Part shown: in pieces, positions 1 through 7,270 of the stretch
Numbering within the stretch: position 1 is the first letter of the stretch
Layout of the letters: each line of letters opens with the position of its first letter
Origin: Porphyromonadaceae bacterium UBA7176
GTDB lineage: Bacteria; Bacteroidota; Bacteroidia; Bacteroidales; Muribaculaceae
Direction of reading: 5' to 3'
Assembly: GCA_002491245.1 (NCBI GenBank)
Contig: DKVO01000003.1
Location: 34,048 to 57,930, forward strand
DNA length: 23,883 bases
Program-made: the position numbers and the translations under genes
The notes under the pieces: model-generated
Told to the model about the DNA's origin: nothing
Database searches by the model: none
The model's input: the letters and a program-made list of their open reading frames with translations, nothing else

Positions 1-917
1 GCATCGGCGGTGTTGAAGTCGGGATTTGTGAGCCAGTCTTCGAAGCCGAAAGCCTTGCAGGCGAGCTCGAAATCTTTTTCGCCACGCTGGAAGATGATGT
101 AAGCGTATGCGTTGGGGTCGGTCTCCCAACCTTTACATTTGTATGTCCATCCGAGTACGCCCGATCCTTCCTGGTTGCCCGAACGAGGCACGAAGTCGCC
201 GAATTTTCCGTCGGGGTATTGAGGGAACTGGGTGAGGTAGCCGATACGGTCGAGTGTGAGTTGGTCGCGGGTCTTGATACGGCACAGGTTGAGGCAAGCA
301 TTGTGCATCGACTGGTACACGTAGCAACCCTCGCCTGTGCGCTCGCGCTGTGCCAGAGCGGCGAGGAGGCCGATGGTCATGTGCATACCGGTATTGGAGT
401 CGCCCAGAGCCGCGCCTGATTGTGTCGGCACGTCGTTGTCGCCTTCCCACCATCCGGTTGTTGATGCTGCGCCGGCAGTAGCTTGGGCCACAGGTTCATA
501 AGCCTTGAGGTCGGCGAAGCGCGAACTCAGAGGGAAACCTTTGATAGTTCCGTAGATACAACGGGGATTGATTGCGTGGACGGCATCCCAGCTGAAGCCG
601 AGCTTGTCCATCGCACCCGGATGGAGGTTTTCGATAAATATATCGGCCTCTTTGATGAGGCGTGTCAGGATGTCTTTGCCGTCGGGAGTGGCGGCGTCGA
701 GGGCAATCGATTTTTTGTCGGAGTTGAGCTGCAGGAAGTAGTAACTGGGGCAGTCGGGGTCGAATTGCAATTCCTTACGGGTTGCATCGCCGGTTCCCGG
801 ACGTTCGATTTTTATTACGTCGGCGCCAAGCCATGCCAGAAGTTGTGTACAAGAAGGGCCCGACTGCACTGCCGTGAAGTCGACCACCTTAATACCTTGA
901 AGAGGAGCTGTGTTCAT
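1..917 (-). CDS. frc: Formyl-CoA:oxalate CoA-transferase family protein (partial, C-terminus off window)
   Basis: Family III (CaiB/BaiF) CoA-transferase; 305 codons are visible from the ATG at 917 and the rest lies beyond the left edge. The protein resembles formyl-CoA:oxalate CoA-transferase (Frc/YfdW), which moves CoA from formyl-CoA to oxalate in the cytoplasm so that oxalyl-CoA decarboxylase can act. Seen: N-terminal 'IKVVDFTAVQSGPSCTQ' with Gln18 (Frc Gln17), 'GADVIKIERPGTGD' at 31-44, and 'GAALGDSNTGMH' at 168-179, whose Asp173 corresponds to the catalytic Asp169 that forms acyl-aspartyl intermediates. 'KCKGWETDPNAY' at 260-271 is also typical. The tetraglycine loop of known Frc enzymes is changed here (residues 247-253, SGNQEGSG region). 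The gene is divergent from the methyltransferase cluster. An oxc gene, if present, would lie to the left. Substrate is inferred; another acyl acceptor is possible. Confidence 0.85.
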   Translation of the reverse strand, partial: MNTAPLQGIKVVDFTAVQSGPSCTQLLAWLGADVIKIERPGTGDATRKELQFDPDCPSYYFLQLNSDKKSIALDAATPDGKDILTRLIKEADIFIENLHPGAMDKLGFSWDAVHAINPRCIYGTIKGFPLSSRFADLKAYEPVAQATAGAASTTGWWEGDNDVPTQSGAALGDSNTGMHMTIGLLAALAQRERTGEGCYVYQSMHNACLNLCRIKTRDQLTLDRIGYLTQFPQYPDGKFGDFVPRSGNQEGSGVLGWTYKCKGWETDPNAYAYIIFQRGEKDFELACKAFGFEDWLTNPDFNTAD

Positions 918-1039
918 ACTTGTTTTTGGTTTATGTCTGTTTTTGATATTTTGATCTTGAATATTCCGTAAATCTGAATAATAAACGCGTCGGCAACCGA
1001 TAATGTTCATATCCAGCATTGTGCCTGTTTATTTTTTAT

Positions 1040-1070
1040 TTTGACGATTGGCGGAATATTAGTAATTTTG
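1040..1070 (+). promoter_or_regulatory. Bacteroidota-type promoter of the methyltransferase cluster
   Basis: TTTG at 1040-1043, a 19-bp spacer and TAATTTTG at 1063-1070 match the Bacteroidota consensus (-33 TTTG, -7 TAnnTTTG) exactly. The ATG at 1075 begins only 4 bases after the -7 box, so transcription would start at or next to the start codon. In the rest of the divergent gap (918-1062) I see no clear minus-strand promoter for the CoA-transferase. Confidence 0.7.
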
Positions 1071-1074
1071 TGAT

Positions 1075-1803
1075 ATGAAAACCGGACGCGTCATATTGTT
1101 TCCGTCGCTGCTGTCGGCAGTGTCGCCGTCGGAAGTGCTTCCGGCGCCTAATATAGCGCTTATCAAGGAAGTCAAGTATTTTGTGGTGGAGGAGCTTCGC
1201 ACAGCGCGTCGCTTCCTCAAAGCTTGCGACAGGAGCATAGATATCGACAGTCTGAGTTTCACGGTGCTCAATGAGCACACACCGCCCGAAAGTGTCGAGT
1301 CGATGCTTGCTCCGGCTTTCGAGGGGCACGATATAGGCGTCGTGAGCGAAGCCGGATGTCCGGCCGTTGCCGACCCCGGGGCCGACCTTGTTGCTGCCGC
1401 CCAGCGCCGTGGCCTTGAAGTGGTGCCTCTTGTGGGGCCGTCGAGCATATTGCTCTCCCTTATGGCTTCGGGCTTCAATGGTCAGAGTTTCACATTCGAG
1501 GGCTATCTCCCTATCGACGGAGGCAAGCGTACCGAGGCCATAAATAGGATAATAGCCGGAGCTCGCCACCACCATACGCACATTTTTATCGAAACGCCTT
1601 ACCGCAACAATCGTCTGGTTGCCGAGCTTGCCTCGCGTCTGCCGGACAATATGCAGATGTGTGTGGCTGCCGACATCACCGGTCCCGGCCAAAGTATCGT
1701 GACCCGTGAAGCGCGCTGGTGGCGTACGGCAGAGTATAACTACGACAAGCGCCCGACCATATTCCTTGTCGGGTCGTCGTTTATAAACGTGAAGAAACGA
1801 TGA
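1075..1803 (+). CDS. RsmI/YraL-like SAM-dependent methyltransferase (tetrapyrrole methylase fold)
   Basis: A 242-residue class III SAM-dependent methyltransferase. The RsmI branch of this fold 2'-O-methylates C1402 of 16S rRNA; this shorter branch is common in Bacteroidota and its exact substrate is less certain. Seen: N-terminal 'GRVILFPSLL', then 'SEAGCPAVADPG' at 91-102 (the RsmI 'SDAGTPxISDPG' signature), 'VVPLVGPSSILLSLMASG' from 116, 'FEGYLPID' at 141-148 and 'IFIETPYRNN' later on. The ATG at 1075 is kept because family members start at the same point and no other Met occurs until well inside the domain. The stop overlaps the next start as ATGA, implying translational coupling. It is the first gene of the plus-strand cluster and has a perfect promoter directly at its start codon. 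Confidence 0.88.
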   Translation: MKTGRVILFPSLLSAVSPSEVLPAPNIALIKEVKYFVVEELRTARRFLKACDRSIDIDSLSFTVLNEHTPPESVESMLAPAFEGHDIGVVSEAGCPAVADPGADLVAAAQRRGLEVVPLVGPSSILLSLMASGFNGQSFTFEGYLPIDGGKRTEAINRIIAGARHHHTHIFIETPYRNNRLVAELASRLPDNMQMCVAADITGPGQSIVTREARWWRTAEYNYDKRPTIFLVGSSFINVKKR

Positions 1804-2762
1804 GCCGCCGACAGAGATTGCGCCGTCAAGCTTACTGGGGCGACCAGCCGGGACTTTTCGATATGCCCGGCGACGATACCGAAGGAGAAACACTCGAATG
1901 CCTCGCCGAGGGTGCCGAGACGGTCGAGAGGCTGCGTTTCATATCCTTCGGCAGCGGTAGCAGCGGCAACTGCGCGTATATTGGTACGCCTTCGTGCGGC
2001 CTGCTAATAGATGCCGGAGTAGACAACAACTACGTCATAGCTCAGCTTGCGGCCAACTGCATAGACCTTGGCTCAATAAGGGGTATCCTCCTCACTCACG
2101 ACCACAGCGACCACGTCCGCTATGCCTATGCGATACTGCGCCATAACCGTCACATGCGGTTGTACGCCACTCCGAAGGCTCTCAACGGCCTCCTCCGTCG
2201 CCACAGCATGAGCCGGAGGATAAGCGATTACCATCAGCCTATCTTCAAGGAATTTCCGTTTGAGGTAGGGCCGCTCACAGTAACGGCTTTCGAGACGAGC
2301 CACGACGGTAGCGATAATGCCGGATTTGCAATCGACTACGGTGATACGCATTTCGTTGTCACGACCGATACCGGTACCATAACCGCTCGCAGCGATTTTT
2401 ATATGCGCAAGGCGCAATACCTGATGATAGAGAGCGACTACGATGCGGCCATGCTTGGCTCGGGCCCGTATCCGGTGCATCTCAAGGCGAGAATAGCCGG
2501 CACTTCAGGGCATCTCGACAATGCCGATACCGGTCGCTATCTCGCATCGCTCGCTCCGGCAGGCCTGCTCCGGCGCGTGTTTCTGTGCCATCTGAGCGAT
2601 ACCAATAATACTCCGGGCCTGGCTTTATCGACAGTACGCGGTATTCTCGAGGACGCCGGAGTGCCTGTTTGCCATGACCGACAGCCCGGCCCTACGGAGA
2701 CCCGTCTGCATATTGCCGTGTTGCCACGCAACGAGTCCTCTCCGCTTGTGGTGCTGGGCTAA
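1800..2762 (+). CDS. WalJ/YycJ-like MBL-fold metallohydrolase with N-terminal extension
   Basis: A 320-residue metallo-beta-lactamase-fold protein. The core begins near residue 45 with 'LRFISFGSGSSGNCAYIG', typical of the WalJ/YycJ family. The metal-binding HxHxDH motif is H100-D-H102-S-D104-H105 in 'LTHDHSDHV'. Later ligands are likely in 'FETSHDGSDN', 'VVTTDTGT' and 'FLCHLSDTNNT'. Members are cytoplasmic dinuclear-metal hydrolases; some WalJ proteins have been linked to DNA exonuclease activity, but the function here is inferred only. The first 44 residues are an extra, basic then acidic, probably disordered segment containing 'DQPGLFDM' (15-22), which resembles a beta-clamp-binding peptide. 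The start at 1800 is supported by the ATGA overlap with the methyltransferase; no other convincing start lies before the core. Confidence 0.88.
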   Translation: MSRRQRLRRQAYWGDQPGLFDMPGDDTEGETLECLAEGAETVERLRFISFGSGSSGNCAYIGTPSCGLLIDAGVDNNYVIAQLAANCIDLGSIRGILLTHDHSDHVRYAYAILRHNRHMRLYATPKALNGLLRRHSMSRRISDYHQPIFKEFPFEVGPLTVTAFETSHDGSDNAGFAIDYGDTHFVVTTDTGTITARSDFYMRKAQYLMIESDYDAAMLGSGPYPVHLKARIAGTSGHLDNADTGRYLASLAPAGLLRRVFLCHLSDTNNTPGLALSTVRGILEDAGVPVCHDRQPGPTETRLHIAVLPRNESSPLVVLG

Positions 2763-2776
2763 ACTTAATAATTTTG
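2745..2776 (+). promoter_or_regulatory. Possible internal promoter before the serine hydrolase
   Basis: TAATTTTG at 2769-2776 is a full -7 box. CTTG at 2745-2748, 20 bp upstream, matches three of the four -33 bases. The hydrolase ATG (2785) lies 8 bases past the box, so the leader would be only a few bases long. The element falls in the 22-bp gap after the MBL gene and could uncouple the last three genes from the first two. Confidence 0.5.
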
Positions 2777-2784
2777 ATGAAACG

Positions 2785-4014
2785 ATGAGAAAGATGTCGA
2801 TATTCACTTTATTGCCTTTTATGGTGGCCGTCGTCCTCTCTTCGTGTTCGCGGCAGACGACCGACAGTGGTGTGCCGGTCTGTGAGATAACGGCTCCTCT
2901 CGACTCTCTGTTCTCCACTATCTTTCAAGACTCCAACGATCCTGGAGGTGTGGTTATAGTTCGTTTGGGCGACTCTATAATGTACAACCGCAGCTTCGGG
3001 CTGGCCGACCTTGAAAAGAAAACTGTAATGACCGACAGTACGGTGGTCAATGTCGCGTCGGCTTCGAAGACCTATGTCACGGCAGCCCTTGTCAAGCTTC
3101 GCGACGATGGTCATCTTAGTCTCGACGATAAGCTCAACAAGTTTTTCCCTAATTTCACATCGCCTGTTTTCGGTGAGATAAGCCTCCGTCATGTGCTGTC
3201 GCACACGTCTGGTTTGCCCGATTTGCGGCCTCTTACCGACGACCAATGGGAAGCATACATCAAAGACCATAGTTCGCCTTTCGGCTATGGGCCCGACTAT
3301 CGCCTTTACGGTCGGGAGGAAGAACTCACACGTTTTTTCGAGACTCTCGATTCGGTGAAGTCTGCACCCGGCTCTGCCTATGAGTATCAGAATGCGCCAT
3401 ATCTGCTCCTTCCGGCGGTGATAGAAAATGTGACCGGTTGCAATTTTGAATCATGGATGCAGGAAAATATCTTTGAGCCGGCAGAGCTGAGTGAAACCGA
3501 ATTTTACGACCCTGCAAATCCACATCCTCGTATGGCTCACGCCTATACTCCGGCCAAAGGTCAGGCTGCCAAAGGGCGTTACCGCAGCCGCGACGGGCGT
3601 TGGGACGAATATGATTACGGTGAGGCGGAATTTTTTCTCACCCGTGCCGACCACGGCATCTGTGCCACGCCTCGCGATTTCATAAAGTGGATACGAGCCC
3701 TCTACGGAGGTGGCTTGTTGTCAGACAAATCGCTGCGCGAAGTCAATACGCCGGTTGTGGCAACCGATAACGATAGCATACAATATGGTCTCGGTCTGTA
3801 TGTGCAGGATATAGCATCCAAGCCGCTCAAGGTTTTTCATAGTCATAGCAACGGTGGCTTCTCGGTCTTTGAAGCCGTGTTCCCTCGTCAGGATATATAT
3901 TATCTCATATTCACTAACCGCAACGACTGGAACCGTCTGGCGACATCCGAGAAAGTCGACAGTATCCTCAAATCGCATCATTGGTTGTTGCCTAAGCAGC
4001 CCGAGAGGGAGTGA
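2785..4014 (+). CDS. Serine hydrolase lipoprotein, class C beta-lactamase / PBP-like fold
   Basis: A 409-residue exported lipoprotein of the beta-lactamase (class C-like) serine hydrolase family. The signal peptide is followed by lipobox 'LSSC' with Cys21, so it is probably anchored in a cell-envelope membrane and faces the periplasm. The three active-site motifs are present: SxxK as S92-A-S-K95, YxN as Y201-Q-N203 and a third motif 'HSNGG' at 354-358 in place of KTG. 'LRHVLSHTSGLPDL' at 135-148 is also diagnostic. Such proteins include D-amino-acid peptidases, esterases and beta-lactam-insensitive hydrolases; the substrate cannot be told from sequence, and calling it an antibiotic-resistance enzyme would be unjustified. 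The ATG at 2785 is preferred because it directly precedes the signal peptide; starts further upstream would overlap the MBL gene and bury the signal. It overlaps a three-codon ATG-AAA-CGA-TGA at 2777-2788. Confidence 0.87.
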   Translation: MRKMSIFTLLPFMVAVVLSSCSRQTTDSGVPVCEITAPLDSLFSTIFQDSNDPGGVVIVRLGDSIMYNRSFGLADLEKKTVMTDSTVVNVASASKTYVTAALVKLRDDGHLSLDDKLNKFFPNFTSPVFGEISLRHVLSHTSGLPDLRPLTDDQWEAYIKDHSSPFGYGPDYRLYGREEELTRFFETLDSVKSAPGSAYEYQNAPYLLLPAVIENVTGCNFESWMQENIFEPAELSETEFYDPANPHPRMAHAYTPAKGQAAKGRYRSRDGRWDEYDYGEAEFFLTRADHGICATPRDFIKWIRALYGGGLLSDKSLREVNTPVVATDNDSIQYGLGLYVQDIASKPLKVFHSHSNGGFSVFEAVFPRQDIYYLIFTNRNDWNRLATSEKVDSILKSHHWLLPKQPERE

Positions 4015-4016
4015 GT

Positions 4017-4829
4017 ATGTCCGTAGTGCGCTTGCAGATACTGATTGCGTCGTTCGGACGCCGGGTGGAAGGTATCGACCCGGCGAACCTCCCCCGAGTC
4101 GACGGGGTGGAGTATATTGTGTCGTGCCAGAACCCCGACGGACTCGATCTTGATATCTCGGCATTTGATGGTCGAGACGATGTGAGAATACACTTTTATA
4201 GTGACGAAGGCTTGTCCGCGAACAGAAATCATTTGCTCGACCTCGCCACAGCCAACTATATGCTGCTCTCCGACGATGACCTGAAATATCATGCTGATGG
4301 GATAATTGACCTTATCGATACGTTTGAAGCCGACCCGGGCATAGATATGGTTACGACGCGTGCTGTAGTCCCTGAACCTCATGTTTATCCTGTTGATTGG
4401 CACGATCTCAGCAAGCCTTGTCGCTTCTACGACCCTATATCGTTTGAGATAGCACTTCGCCGCAAAGCTGTTGTAAGTGGCGGTGTCCGGTTTTCTATTC
4501 TTACCGGAATTGGCGCTCCTTATCTCGCTGCCGGAGAAGAGAATTTTTTTTACCGGCATTGCATCAAATCAGGCATGAAAGGAGTATTCCGGGATATTGT
4601 AGTGTCGGAGCATCCGGGTCTGACGACATGCACCCATAGCGCTGCCTCGCCGGGAGTGATCAGGACTAAAGGAGCTTTCATGCCCTTTGCACGGGGTTAT
4701 TTTGGAGCATTGATACGCTTGCCTCTTGAGGCATGGAGGGCCCGTAGGGCTTTGGTGCCGTTTCCGAAGGCTCTTCTGTATCTGTCGCAGGGCTATCTGT
4801 ATTTTTTAAGGCATCGTAAGGACCTATGA
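4017..4829 (+). CDS. Glycosyltransferase family 2-like (GT-A) protein
   Basis: A 270-residue putative cytoplasmic glycosyltransferase of GT-A/family 2 type. Seen: N-terminal 'LQILIASFGRR' beta strand, 'YSDEGLSANRNHLLDLA' at 61-77, the metal/nucleotide-binding 'LLSDDDLKY' with D86-D87-D88, and 'AAGEENFFYRH' near 171-181, which resembles the acidic catalytic-base region of Bacteroidota GT2 enzymes. The C-terminal part is basic and amphipathic and may touch the membrane. The sugar and acceptor are unknown; envelope polysaccharide or LPS synthesis is a fair guess. A GTG at 4011, overlapping the upstream TGA, is an alternative start; I chose the ATG at 4017, which follows a purine-rich stretch. 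Its stop overlaps the next glycosyltransferase as ATGA. Confidence 0.78.
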   Translation: MSVVRLQILIASFGRRVEGIDPANLPRVDGVEYIVSCQNPDGLDLDISAFDGRDDVRIHFYSDEGLSANRNHLLDLATANYMLLSDDDLKYHADGIIDLIDTFEADPGIDMVTTRAVVPEPHVYPVDWHDLSKPCRFYDPISFEIALRRKAVVSGGVRFSILTGIGAPYLAAGEENFFYRHCIKSGMKGVFRDIVVSEHPGLTTCTHSAASPGVIRTKGAFMPFARGYFGALIRLPLEAWRARRALVPFPKALLYLSQGYLYFLRHRKDL

Positions 4830-5932
4830 AGATTTTGTTTCTCGGCGACGGTAGCGCCTATCATGCAAATCTTGCTGTAGCTCTCCGGAGACAGGGCCAC
4901 GATGTGACCGTAGCCTCCGATGGTACTCGCTGGATGCAGACCGACCGCGATATTGACCTGCAGAGGGCTTTTGGAAAGACCGGTGGGGCGATGCTGTGGA
5001 TGAAGATGTCGTCGATGATGGAGTCGCAGCTTACTGGCTTCGACATAGTCCATCTTAGCTCGCCCAGCTTCACCTCGCTTAAGCCGGTGCGTCTGGCGGT
5101 ATTGTTGAAGAAGATTAAAGCCGGCAACGGACGCTTGTTCTACAGTGCGCTCGGCACCGACAGCGATTATGTGCGCAACTGTCTCTACGGCACACCTCCG
5201 GTTCTCAGATACTCTGAATGGCACGATGCCACAGGCCATACACCTTGGAGCCATACAGCTCAGGCCGAAGCTGAAGCCTGGTTGTCGGTTGGATTGACCG
5301 ATTATACCGATGAGTTTTTCTGTACGGTGGAAGGTGCGGTTTCGGCGCTTTATGAGTATCATAAAGTTATCGAGGCGATGCACCCAGGATTGCCGCTTGC
5401 TTATGGCGGTATACCTATCGATATGTCGGACATACCGCGCCACAAATTGTCGGAGGGTCCCGTACGCATACTTTACGCAGCCCACAAGGGGCGCGAAGGC
5501 GAGAAAGGTGCCGATATACTGCTGGGCATGTTAAGACGCGTAGAGAGCGAATTAAAAGGCAAAGTCGTAGTAGATACGCCCGAAAATGTACCATATCATC
5601 AGTTCAGGCAACGCCTTGCCGACTACGACGTGGTGTCTGACCAGTTGTATTCGTTCACACCGGCGACTACTGCACTTATGGCGATGGCTATGGGTGTGGT
5701 GCCTATAAGCGGTGGCACTCCGGAATTCTATGATTTCATAGGCGAACGCGAGCTGAGGCCGATATTCAATCCCGACCCCTTGGATCTTGAAGGTACATAC
5801 CAAAGCTTGAAAACTCTGCTCTCCGACCGCGATGCCTTGCGGTCGATGTCGGAGCAGGGACCGGAGTTCATCCGCAGACACAACGACGCCGGACTTGTGG
5901 CCCGGCGTTTCGTGGATTTCTGGAATAATTGA
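4826..5932 (+). CDS. GT-B fold glycosyltransferase (family 4-like)
   Basis: A 368-residue putative glycosyltransferase. The N-terminal 'MKILFLGDGSAYHANLAVAL' followed by 'RRQGHDVTVAS' is the usual first Rossmann half of GT-B enzymes. The C-terminal half has 'TALMAMAMGVVPISGGTPEF' around residues 281-300, the nucleotide-sugar pocket region (GT4 enzymes normally show a Gly-rich turn and a Glu here), and ends in a helix typical of GT4 proteins. The central domain is divergent. It is translationally coupled to the preceding GT2-like gene through an ATGA overlap, so the pair probably acts in one envelope glycan pathway; donor and acceptor are unknown. Its stop lies 4 bp from the stop of the convergent aspartate kinase gene, with no obvious hairpin between. 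Confidence 0.78.
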   Translation: MKILFLGDGSAYHANLAVALRRQGHDVTVASDGTRWMQTDRDIDLQRAFGKTGGAMLWMKMSSMMESQLTGFDIVHLSSPSFTSLKPVRLAVLLKKIKAGNGRLFYSALGTDSDYVRNCLYGTPPVLRYSEWHDATGHTPWSHTAQAEAEAWLSVGLTDYTDEFFCTVEGAVSALYEYHKVIEAMHPGLPLAYGGIPIDMSDIPRHKLSEGPVRILYAAHKGREGEKGADILLGMLRRVESELKGKVVVDTPENVPYHQFRQRLADYDVVSDQLYSFTPATTALMAMAMGVVPISGGTPEFYDFIGERELRPIFNPDPLDLEGTYQSLKTLLSDRDALRSMSEQGPEFIRRHNDAGLVARRFVDFWNN

Positions 5933-5936
5933 TTGA

Positions 5937-7253
5937 CTAATCGAAGAGCTTGGCGCTCAGTGCCCTCAGTGCTGCCACTTTGTCGCATGCGCGGACGAGC
6001 ACCGAGATATTGTAGTTTGATCCGCCATACGATATCATGCGTACAGGTATGCCTGCAAGCGCGTCAAGCACCTGGGCCTGAAAGCCGCAGTTGTTCCACT
6101 CAAGGTCGCCTACAATACAGATTATCACCATATCGGTGTCGACAGTGACTGTGCCGAAGTGTTTGAGGTCGTCTACGATGGCGGCAAGGCGCGAGTCGTC
6201 GTCGACCGACAGTGTCACTCCGACCTCCGAAGTCGCTATCATGTCGATGCTTGTCCGGTGGTTTTCGAAAGTTTCGAAAACTTTATGAAGGAAGCCGTAG
6301 GCAAGCAGCATTCGCCCCGATTTTATTTTTATGGCAGTGATACCGTCCTTGGCCGCTATAGCCTTGATTGTACCGTCGGAGGGGGCGTTGTAGATCAGGG
6401 TGCCGGGCGCTTCCGGCTGCAAGGTGTTGAGCAGACGCACTGGTATGTTATGCAGTTTTGCCGGCAACACGCAGGCCGGGTGGAGTATCTTTGCACCGAA
6501 ATATGCGAGTTCTGCCGCTTCCTCGAAGTGGAGACGCCTCACCGGGCGCGTTCCTTCGACATACCGGGGGTCGTTGTTGTGCATTCCGTCGATGTCGGTC
6601 CATATCTGTATTTCGTCCGCATCGAGCACAGCTCCGATAATAGAGGCAGTATAGTCGCTGCCGCCGCGTTTCAGGTTGTCGACACCTCCGTGGTCGTTAC
6701 GGCAGATATAACCTTGGGTGATGAAGATCTGTGCCTCCGGTTCGAGTTCTATCAGCCTGCGCAGATGCGAGCCGATGTATTGCATGTCGGGTTCGCCGCT
6801 GTCGAGGGTTCGCATGTAGTCGAGGGCCGGAAGCAGTACCGATTTTATACCTCTGTGCGACAGAAGGCTCTGCATTATAGCTGTCGACATGAGTTCGCCC
6901 TGTGCGAGTATCTCTTTTTCGCCGGCCTGTGTCAGCGGTGCGGCGCAATAAGAGCGTAGGACGGCAAACGAGCGACCTACGGCACTCTGGGCCGTGGAGC
7001 GGACTTCGCTGTCGGGGAAAAGCTCTTCTAATGTCGCATTGTATTTGGCTTCGAGAGCGTTGATGGTTTCCTGTGCTCCGGGAACATTTCCTTTATATAA
7101 GTATTCGGAAATCTCTACCAATGAGTTGGTCGTACCCGACATAGCCGACAGCACGACGATATTGCGTTCGAGCGGCTTGCCGATAAGGTCGGCGACATGG
7201 CAGATTCTTGCTGCCGATCCGACGGAGGTCCCTCCGAATTTCAGTACCTTCAT
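5937..7253 (-). CDS. lysC: Aspartate kinase (monofunctional, with ACT domains)
   Basis: A 438-residue aspartokinase catalysing ATP-dependent phosphorylation of L-aspartate, the first step toward lysine/diaminopimelate, threonine and methionine, in the cytoplasm. Seen: N-terminal 'MKVLKFGGTSVGSAARI' with the KFGGTS motif at 5-10; 'GGSDYTASIIGAVLDADEIQIW' region in the middle of the kinase domain (nucleotide-binding GGSDYTA); 'TDIDGMHNNDPRYV' following; and a C-terminal regulatory part from about residue 305 with two ACT-like units ('GITAIKIKSGRML' and 'DMVIICIVGDL'). No homoserine dehydrogenase domain is fused, so it is the monofunctional type. It starts 17 bp after the upstream phosphatase-family gene and is the last gene of its cluster. 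Feedback inhibition by lysine or threonine is likely from the ACT domains but which one cannot be told. Confidence 0.93.
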   Translation of the reverse strand: MKVLKFGGTSVGSAARICHVADLIGKPLERNIVVLSAMSGTTNSLVEISEYLYKGNVPGAQETINALEAKYNATLEELFPDSEVRSTAQSAVGRSFAVLRSYCAAPLTQAGEKEILAQGELMSTAIMQSLLSHRGIKSVLLPALDYMRTLDSGEPDMQYIGSHLRRLIELEPEAQIFITQGYICRNDHGGVDNLKRGGSDYTASIIGAVLDADEIQIWTDIDGMHNNDPRYVEGTRPVRRLHFEEAAELAYFGAKILHPACVLPAKLHNIPVRLLNTLQPEAPGTLIYNAPSDGTIKAIAAKDGITAIKIKSGRMLLAYGFLHKVFETFENHRTSIDMIATSEVGVTLSVDDDSRLAAIVDDLKHFGTVTVDTDMVIICIVGDLEWNNCGFQAQVLDALAGIPVRMISYGGSNYNISVLVRACDKVAALRALSAKLFD

Positions 7254-7270
7254 TTATGTTTTGAATAATT

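Noticed and set aside
483..971. 162-codon plus-strand open frame over the CoA-transferase
   Set aside because: Antisense shadow of the Frc-like gene, whose conserved motifs continue unbroken on the minus strand.
1036..1893. 285-codon minus-strand open frame opposite the methyltransferase
   Set aside because: Lies antisense over a recognised gene; composition is Arg/His-rich without domain features, as expected for a shadow frame in GC-rich coding DNA.
2785..4014. Reading the serine hydrolase as an antibiotic-resistance beta-lactamase
   Set aside because: The SxxK, YxN and HSNGG motifs define only the wide serine hydrolase/PBP-like fold; most members are not beta-lactamases.
6159..6959. 266-codon plus-strand open frame opposite lysC
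   Set aside because: Antisense to a clearly recognised aspartate kinase; no start context, no motif, Val/Glu-rich shadow composition.
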